This document shows positions 59,031 to 64,000 of a stretch of 64,000 nt of DNA, in pieces. The stretch covers positions 2,976,001 to 3,040,000 of the forward strand of contig NZ_CP024627.1 of the NCBI RefSeq assembly GCF_024449095.1. Direction: 5' to 3'. Origin of the DNA: Vibrio coralliilyticus (GTDB lineage: Bacteria; Pseudomonadota; Gammaproteobacteria; Enterobacterales; Vibrionaceae). A program made the translations under genes and the position numbers. The notes under the pieces are model-generated. The model ran no database searches, was not told the DNA's origin, and was given only the letters and a program-made list of their open reading frames with translations. Every line of letters starts with the position of its first letter. The stretch's first letter is position 1.

Positions 59031-59313
59031 AGCTGTCCTCAAATGTAAGAGAGTTTCAAATAATCATTAAAAATACTCAGACACTATTACCAATTTCCGC
59101 TGCTGTTTCCGAGCGTAAAACCAGCATAATGCTTTATGGATCACTCAGTACAGCAAAGCTTATACCAATTATGAGTTGTCACAGCGGCATCCAATCATCC
59201 AGAACCGAACAAGACATGATACTAGTCATGATTTGGTTGGTGTAATCTGTTATATTCCTACGAAGATTTTTTACATTAATGAACTTACATTAAATACAAA
59301 GGGAGATATTCCT

Positions 59314-60084
59314 ATGCGTCGTCCTGTAGTGATGGGTAACTGGAAACTTAACGGCAGTAAAGCAATGGTAAAAGAGTTGCTAACTGGCCTGAACGCAGAA
59401 CTTGAAGGTGTGGAAGGTGTTGACGTAGCAGTAGCTCCACCAGCGCTTTACATCGATCTAGCTGAACGTGTTATCGCTGAAGGCGGTAACAAGATCATCC
59501 TAGGTGCTCAAAACACTGACCTAAACAACAGCGGTGCATTCACTGGCGATATGTCTCCAGAAATGCTGAAGGATTTCGGTGCTTCTCACATCATCATCGG
59601 CCACTCTGAGCGTCGTGAATACCACAACGAATCTGACGAGTTCATCGCGAAGAAATTTGCTTTCCTAAAAGAGAACGGCCTGAAGCCAGTTTTCTGTATT
59701 GGTGAATCTGAAGCTCAAAACGAAGCGGGCGAAACTGAAGCAGTTTGTGCACGTCAAATCAACGCAGTAATCGACGCATACGGTGTTGAAGCGCTAAACG
59801 ACGCGATCATCGCATACGAGCCAATCTGGGCTATCGGTACTGGTAAAGCAGCAACAGCTGAAGATGCACAGCGCATCCACGCTTCTATCCGCGCTCTAAT
59901 CGCAGAAAAAGACGCTGCAGTGGCTGAGCAAGTAATAATTCAATACGGTGGTTCTGTTAAGCCAGAGAACGCTGAAGCATACTTCTCACAACCAGACATC
60001 GACGGTGCTCTAGTGGGCGGTGCATCTCTAGATGCGAAGAGCTTCGCAGCCATCGCGAAAGCGGCAGCAGCAGCTAAAGCGTAA
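59314..60084 (+). CDS. tpiA: Triosephosphate isomerase
   Basis: Interconverts dihydroxyacetone phosphate and glyceraldehyde 3-phosphate. It has 256 residues from the ATG at 59314 ([15 protein letters not shown]), with GGGAGATATTCC upstream. Catalytic residues K11, H97 (IIGHSERR) and E169 ([11 protein letters not shown]) are present, as is the phosphate-binding YGGSVKPEN. Longer readings would add non-homologous residues. Ends at a good terminator. Confidence 0.98.
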   Translation: MRRPVVMGNWKLNGSKAMVKELLTGLNAELEGVEGVDVAVAPPALYIDLAERVIAEGGNKIILGAQNTDLNNSGAFTGDMSPEMLKDFGASHIIIGHSERREYHNESDEFIAKKFAFLKENGLKPVFCIGESEAQNEAGETEAVCARQINAVIDAYGVEALNDAIIAYEPIWAIGTGKAATAEDAQRIHASIRALIAEKDAAVAEQVIIQYGGSVKPENAEAYFSQPDIDGALVGGASLDAKSFAAIAKAAAAAKA

Positions 60085-60109
60085 TTTTCCTTTAGGAAAT
60101 CGCTTATTG

Positions 60110-60135
60110 AGGTCAGCGCAAGCTGGCCTTTTTTG
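60110..60135 (+). terminator. Terminator of tpiA
   Basis: AGGTCAGC-GCAA-GCTGGCCT (one G-U pair) followed by TTTTTTG, with a stable GCAA tetraloop, 26 bases past the stop. Confidence 0.9.
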
Positions 60136-60194
60136 TGTCTCACACATCAATCAAGTATCCTACAGCTTTTCTCCCCTAAGAGTCGCTGTACCGA

Positions 60195-61538
60195 ATGCAG
60201 GATAAACATGGCCTTTTAACTGGCCCCATCCCTCTCGTGCTTCGTCAGATGACCATTCCGATGACTTTCGGCATGGTAGCCATTCTGATGTTCAACTTGG
60301 TGGATACCTTCTTTATTTCTCTTTTGGGGACAGAAGCGCTAGCCGCCATCAGCTACACTTTCCCAGTCACATTCGCTGTTAACTGTATCACTATGGGAAT
60401 AGGAATGGGATTATCGACCAATATCGGCCGCTTGCTGGGCCAAGGTCAGTCTATTATCGCGGCACGATTTTCTTCTCATGGATTATTGTTAGCCGTGTTA
60501 CTTGTCGCCCTCGCCTCCACACTTGGGCTGTTTACCATCGAACCACTCTTCCTTTTTCTTGGTGCACAGCAAACCCTACTGCCTTTAATTCATCAGTATA
60601 TGGATATCTGGTATCTGACCATCCCTCTTCTGGTCGTTCCTATGGCAGGAAACAGTGCGATTCGAGCCACAGGTGACACTAAGACGCCAGCTAAAATCAT
60701 GATGCTAGCGGGTCTAATTAATGGTGTGCTCGACCCCTTACTCATCTTTGGTTATGGTCCATTCCCCGAGTTAGGCATTCAGGGAGCGGCCATTGCCAGT
60801 GCGATGAGCTGGTTTGGCGCGTTAATCGGATCCCTATATGTACTGATAAAAAGAGAGAAACTCCTAGCGTGGCCATGTTTTAAAACCCTTGGGGTAGATT
60901 GGCAGCAAATTTTAAAAATAGGCACACCTGCCGCTTTATCGAATGCAATGAATCCACTCTCAGGCGCTATCCTAATGATGTTGCTTTCCCGTCATGGCAC
61001 CGCTGCAGTGGCCGCTTACGGTGCAGCTCAACGAGTGGAGTCCATTCTCATCATAGTATTGATGTCATTAACCTCAACCTTAACCCCATTCATCGCTCAA
61101 AACGTTGGCGCAAATAACCCTCAACGTAGTTTTGCCGGGTTATTCCTCAGCATGCGTTTCTCACTGCTATTCCAGTTCGGCATTTTTATTATGATGGTTC
61201 CACTGAGCATCCCACTGGCAGCACTTTTTTCTCAAGAGCAAGCGGTGAGTGATCTGCTATGGCACTATTTGCTAGTTGTGCCATTCAGTTACGGGTTTCA
61301 GGGAATCGTAATGATGCTGGTGTCCGGGCTAAACGCACTCCATGAGCCGCTCAAAGCATTCCAATGGAGCTTTATGCGTCTATTCATCTTTACCTTACCT
61401 TGCGCTTGGCTCGGTAGTCATTGGTATGACATAGAAGGGCTATTTGCGGGCATCGCAGTGGGAAACATTCTCGGAGGCATTCTGGGGTATCTTTATGCTC
61501 TTAAGCTTAGGCGTCAATATTTAGCTCAAGCTATATAG
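60195..61538 (+). CDS. MATE family efflux transporter
   Basis: A 447-residue multidrug and toxin extrusion exporter with 12 predicted segments in two six-helix bundles. It likely uses Na+ or H+ to export organic cations. N-terminal MQDKHGLLTGPIPLVLRQMT leads into TM1, with the conserved LVDTFFISLLGTEALAAISY. The second bundle starts near 225 (LKIGTPAALSNAMNPLSGAI). Substrates are unknown. It lies 110 bases after tpiA. Confidence 0.9.
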   Translation: MQDKHGLLTGPIPLVLRQMTIPMTFGMVAILMFNLVDTFFISLLGTEALAAISYTFPVTFAVNCITMGIGMGLSTNIGRLLGQGQSIIAARFSSHGLLLAVLLVALASTLGLFTIEPLFLFLGAQQTLLPLIHQYMDIWYLTIPLLVVPMAGNSAIRATGDTKTPAKIMMLAGLINGVLDPLLIFGYGPFPELGIQGAAIASAMSWFGALIGSLYVLIKREKLLAWPCFKTLGVDWQQILKIGTPAALSNAMNPLSGAILMMLLSRHGTAAVAAYGAAQRVESILIIVLMSLTSTLTPFIAQNVGANNPQRSFAGLFLSMRFSLLFQFGIFIMMVPLSIPLAALFSQEQAVSDLLWHYLLVVPFSYGFQGIVMMLVSGLNALHEPLKAFQWSFMRLFIFTLPCAWLGSHWYDIEGLFAGIAVGNILGGILGYLYALKLRRQYLAQAI

Positions 61539-61539
61539 C

Positions 61540-61568
61540 AAAACACCGACGGGACAGTCGGTGTTTTT
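61540..61568. terminator. Bidirectional terminator between the MATE gene and rraA
   Basis: AACACCGAC-GGGACA-GTCGGTGTT is a perfect 9-bp stem with T runs on both strands. The flanking genes converge, so it probably serves both. Confidence 0.88.
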
Positions 61569-61576
61569 GGATTCTG

Positions 61577-62098
61577 TTATTCGTCTGCATTGAGTTCATC
61601 GTCTTCGGTATCTAGGTCCACATCAAGCGGCTCTTGCGACAAAATCACTCCTGTATTGTCTGCATATAGATAATCTTCGGGCAAGAAAGTGACTCCGCCA
61701 AAGTTCACCGCGACGTCCACTTCTCCAATTGCTTGGGAAGTTGCTCCAGCCGGAATTGAAGCTAGGGCTTGAATTCCGATGCTCATATCTTCCAGTTCAT
61801 CGACTTCACGTACACATCCGTAGACGATTAAGCCCTCCCACTCATTTTCTTCAGCCAGTGAAGCTAGCTCAGCATCAATTAATGCACGGCGCAATGAGCC
61901 ACCACCATCAATGAGTAATATGCGGCCTAAACCATCCTGTTCGAGGACTTCTCGAATCAGACCGTTGTCTTCAAAACACTTCACCGTCGTGATCTGTCCA
62001 GCAAACGAGGCACTGCCACCAAAGTTGCTAAACATTGGTTCAACTACATCCACTTGTTCTGAGTAAATGTCGCATAAAGCCGATGTATTGTATTCCAT
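61577..62098 (-). CDS. rraA: Regulator of ribonuclease activity A
   Basis: Homotrimeric inhibitor of RNase E and partner of DEAD-box helicases. It has 173 residues from the ATG at 62098 ([20 protein letters not shown]), with AAGGAACACG upstream; upstream alternative starts add non-family residues. Conserved [15 protein letters not shown] (about 81-95) and [11 protein letters not shown] (about 109-119). An acidic tail ([15 protein letters not shown]) ends it. It lies downstream of menA, as in E. coli. Confidence 0.95.
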   Translation of the reverse strand: MEYNTSALCDIYSEQVDVVEPMFSNFGGSASFAGQITTVKCFEDNGLIREVLEQDGLGRILLIDGGGSLRRALIDAELASLAEENEWEGLIVYGCVREVDELEDMSIGIQALASIPAGATSQAIGEVDVAVNFGGVTFLPEDYLYADNTGVILSQEPLDVDLDTEDDELNADE

Positions 62099-62174
62099 CG
62101 TGTTCCTTCCCATACGGTTCGTCATCTCCATCGAGTATATAGACACATTAAGTCATTGCAATGACAAGGCTCAA

Positions 62175-63092
62175 TTAACTGACCAGAGTTTGAGCTATAA
62201 CCACACCCGCAAACAATAAGTTAGTCACCAGAGAGCATTTCACAACCACTGGCATCATAGGGGCTATCTGAGCAGGCTTCTTCGCTTGCCATACCGCTCG
62301 GCCATGTTTGTAAATCACCAGTACACTCAATAAAAAGGGCAAACTCAACCAGACAGGTACAGGCTGAACGATAAGGTAACCAATAAATGCAACCAGAGCA
62401 CCAACCAACAACGCGCTGTGATAATGCTTAGCATTTTTCTGACCGAGACGAACCGCGACTGTACGCTTACCGCACTCTTGGTCATTTTCTATGTCTCGCA
62501 TGTTGTTGATGTTCAAAACGGCAACAGCAAGTAAACCACAGCCGACTGCTGGTAAGATTAACAAAGGCGCGACAATTCCAGTGTGAAGGAAGAAAGTCCC
62601 TGCCACACCGAGCAGACCAAAGAAAATAAATACCGATACATCACCAAGTCCTACATAGCCGTAAGGTTTATTCCCCACCGTGTACGCGATAGCAGCAACA
62701 ATTGCCAGCACACCTAAGCCAATAAAAGCCAGAATACTCTGTAAACTATCGAGCGCATAAAAGACCAGAGACAGTCCAGCCACCATGGTTAGGACGATAT
62801 TAATCACAATAGCGTGCTTCATATCCGTCTGTGTCACTGCCCCCGACTGAATAGCGCGCATTGGCCCAAGTCGATTGTCGTTGTCGGTGCCTTTAACGGC
62901 ATCACCATAGTCATTGGCTAAATTGGACAAGATTTGCAATAACGTTGCTGTCACAAACGCCAACACAGTAATCATTAAAGAAAACTGATGGGTGGAATAC
63001 GCGAGAACACTACCTGTTAAAATGGACACCAGAGCCAATGGCAGCGTTTTAGGGCGAGCGGCATCTAGCCAAATACGTAAAGACTGTTTCAT
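62175..63092 (-). CDS. menA: 1,4-dihydroxy-2-naphthoate polyprenyltransferase
   Basis: Attaches the isoprenoid chain to 1,4-dihydroxy-2-naphthoate to form demethylmenaquinone for anaerobic respiration. It has 305 residues and about nine membrane helices (UbiA superfamily). Start at 63092 (MKQSLRIWLDAARPKTLPLA). The first Asp-rich motif N60-D-Y-G-D64 and a second (NNMRDIENDQECGKRT, about 196-211) bind the Mg2+-pyrophosphate. It precedes rraA by 76 bases. Confidence 0.95.
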   Translation of the reverse strand: MKQSLRIWLDAARPKTLPLALVSILTGSVLAYSTHQFSLMITVLAFVTATLLQILSNLANDYGDAVKGTDNDNRLGPMRAIQSGAVTQTDMKHAIVINIVLTMVAGLSLVFYALDSLQSILAFIGLGVLAIVAAIAYTVGNKPYGYVGLGDVSVFIFFGLLGVAGTFFLHTGIVAPLLILPAVGCGLLAVAVLNINNMRDIENDQECGKRTVAVRLGQKNAKHYHSALLVGALVAFIGYLIVQPVPVWLSLPFLLSVLVIYKHGRAVWQAKKPAQIAPMMPVVVKCSLVTNLLFAGVVIAQTLVS

Positions 63093-63155
63093 GCTTACCA
63101 GTTTAGTCCCTGTGTACATGGCAGGAATTGTGGCACATCAAAGTTAGCTCAGAAA

Positions 63156-63184
63156 CAAAAAAGGCCACCGAAGTGACCTTTTTC
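63156..63184 (-). terminator. Terminator of efp
   Basis: The minus strand reads AAAAAGGTCAC-TTCG-GTGGCCTTTTT (one G-U), with a stable TTCG tetraloop and further T, about 20 bases past the efp stop. Confidence 0.9.
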
Positions 63185-63205
63185 AAATTATTCAGTAAAC
63201 CAAAC

Positions 63206-63772
63206 TTACTTCACTCGACCAACGTACTCACCAGTACGCGTATCTACCTTGATCACTTCACCGATAGCGATGAACAATGGAACACGAACCACAGCACCTG
63301 TTGTCAGTGTTGCTGGCTTACCGCCAGTTCCTTGAGTATCACCTTTCAGGCCAGGATCGGTTTCTGTCACTTCTAACTCAACGAAGTTTGGTGGCGTCAC
63401 TACGATTGGGTTACCATTCCATAGTGTCAGCATACAAGTATCGTTTTCAACCAACCATTTCGCATTTTCACCCACCGCTTTCGTGTCAGCAGCGATTTGT
63501 TCGAATGTTTCATTGTTCATGAAGTGGTAGAATTCACCGTCGTTGTACAGGTAGTCAAGATCGATATCCATTACGTCTGCCACTTCAACTGTGTCGCCAG
63601 ACTTAAATGTCTTCTCTAAAACTTTACCTGAAAGCAGTTTACGGATTTTAACACGGTTGAATGCCTGACCTTTGCCTGGTTTTACATACTCGTTTTCGAG
63701 AATGACACAAGGCTCATTATCAAGCATAATTTTAAGACCGCCTTTGAATTCATTCGTGCTAACAGTAGCCAT
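63206..63772 (-). CDS. efp: Elongation factor P
   Basis: Relieves ribosome stalling at polyproline stretches by binding between the P and E sites. It has 188 residues. The lysylation site is K34 in [10 protein letters not shown], so it is of the EpmA/EpmB-modified type. KOW-like N-terminal domain (1-65) and two OB domains follow. It is divergent from epmB across only 33 bases. Confidence 0.97.
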   Translation of the reverse strand: MATVSTNEFKGGLKIMLDNEPCVILENEYVKPGKGQAFNRVKIRKLLSGKVLEKTFKSGDTVEVADVMDIDLDYLYNDGEFYHFMNNETFEQIAADTKAVGENAKWLVENDTCMLTLWNGNPIVVTPPNFVELEVTETDPGLKGDTQGTGGKPATLTTGAVVRVPLFIAIGEVIKVDTRTGEYVGRVK

Positions 63773-63805
63773 TTTTTCCTCTTACCATTCTTCGAGTTAA
63801 ATTTA

Positions 63806-64000
63806 ATGCCGCACATCATAACCCGAAAAGTCGATTCTGTTGAGCAAAACTGGCTCAAACAGCTGTCGAATGGGATCTCTGATCCTGAAAAACTGCTTGA
63901 GCAGTTGGAAATCGATCCCTCTCCATGGCGAAGTGGTTTCGACGCTCGCAAGTTGTTCGCCCAGCGTGTACCGCAAAGTTTTATTGACCGAATGGAAAAA
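63806..64000 (+). CDS. epmB: EF-P beta-lysylation protein EpmB, truncated by window edge
   Basis: Radical-SAM lysine 2,3-aminomutase that makes R-beta-lysine for EF-P modification. Only the first 65 codons are in the window (MPHIITRKVDSVEQNWLKQL), before the radical-SAM CxxxCxxC motif, so identity rests on this N-terminus and on its place opposite efp. The 33 bases between the two start codons must hold overlapping promoters or leaderless-like starts. Confidence 0.9.
   Translation, partial: MPHIITRKVDSVEQNWLKQLSNGISDPEKLLEQLEIDPSPWRSGFDARKLFAQRVPQSFIDRMEK

Noticed and set aside
59150..59250. TTATACCAATTATGAG and CATGA-TACTAG-TCATG near tpiA as a mobile repeat or operator
   Set aside because: Only one copy in the window and imperfect symmetry; not enough to call.

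Overview
The window reads as a chromosomal segment of a Vibrio or a close Vibrionaceae relative. The ribosomal proteins, CRP and RNase R look gammaproteobacterial. MotX, an essential part of the Na+-driven polar flagellar motor of vibrios, is present with a well-formed sigma28 promoter. The neighbourhoods (kefG-kefB-yheV-slyD, yheS-yheT-yheU-prkB-crp, gpmI-envC, efp/epmB) are standard for the group. Base composition looks even by eye apart from AT-rich leaders in the arginine deiminase region. I see no insertion sequence, prophage, integron, CRISPR array, tRNA or rRNA.

Layout. (1) 1-13475, minus strand: the S10, spc and alpha ribosomal-protein operons from rpsJ to a truncated rpoA, with a good promoter before rpsJ, a terminator/promoter junction between rpsQ and rplN, and an S4-type leader before rpsM. 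(2) 13.5-25.3 kb, mostly minus: rlmB-rnr, a secreted nucleoside-deaminase-like amidohydrolase (plus strand), motX, purA, an isoaspartyl peptidase, slyD, yheV and kefB-kefG. (3) 25.4-31 kb, plus: yheS, a TIGR02444 protein, yheT, yheU, prkB and crp. (4) 31-39.7 kb: a DASS transporter split by one frameshift, a dCache chemoreceptor, an EamA transporter, gpmI, envC and a DHH phosphoesterase. (5) 39.7-43.3 kb: a TetR regulator, hemE, nudC and rsd; an orphan terminator between hemE and nudC suggests a small RNA. (6) 43.8-51.9 kb: a carbamoyl-phosphate cluster with a YfcC-type antiporter, arcA, arcC, ornithine carbamoyltransferase, the pyrL leader/attenuator, pyrB-pyrI and an ArgR-family regulator. 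(7) 52-59 kb: dsbD, a NarL-type response regulator, a MarC protein, a two-subunit Na+/solute symporter and small membrane or unknown proteins. (8) 59.3-64 kb: tpiA, a MATE exporter, rraA, menA, efp and the start of divergent epmB.

How parts connect. Arginine taken up by the antiporter is split by ArcA into citrulline and ammonia. Ornithine carbamoyltransferase turns citrulline into ornithine and carbamoyl phosphate, which ArcC uses to make ATP. The adjacent PyrBI spends carbamoyl phosphate on pyrimidines. The ArgR-family gene next door carries a paired ARG-box-like operator in front of it. Efp and EpmB are an EF-P substrate/modifier pair. The response regulator and the acetate-type symporter downstream of dsbD resemble the CrbR acetate-switch locus of vibrios.

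Most of the window is housekeeping. No wholly new multi-gene system is evident. The best leads are the candidate sRNA at about 41.72-41.79 kb, the secreted deaminase with a PurR-like box, the ArgR paralogue with an Asp-to-Asn change in its arginine-binding motif and its symmetric operator, the pyrB reiterative-start leader, and an EF-hand-like loop inside the symporter.
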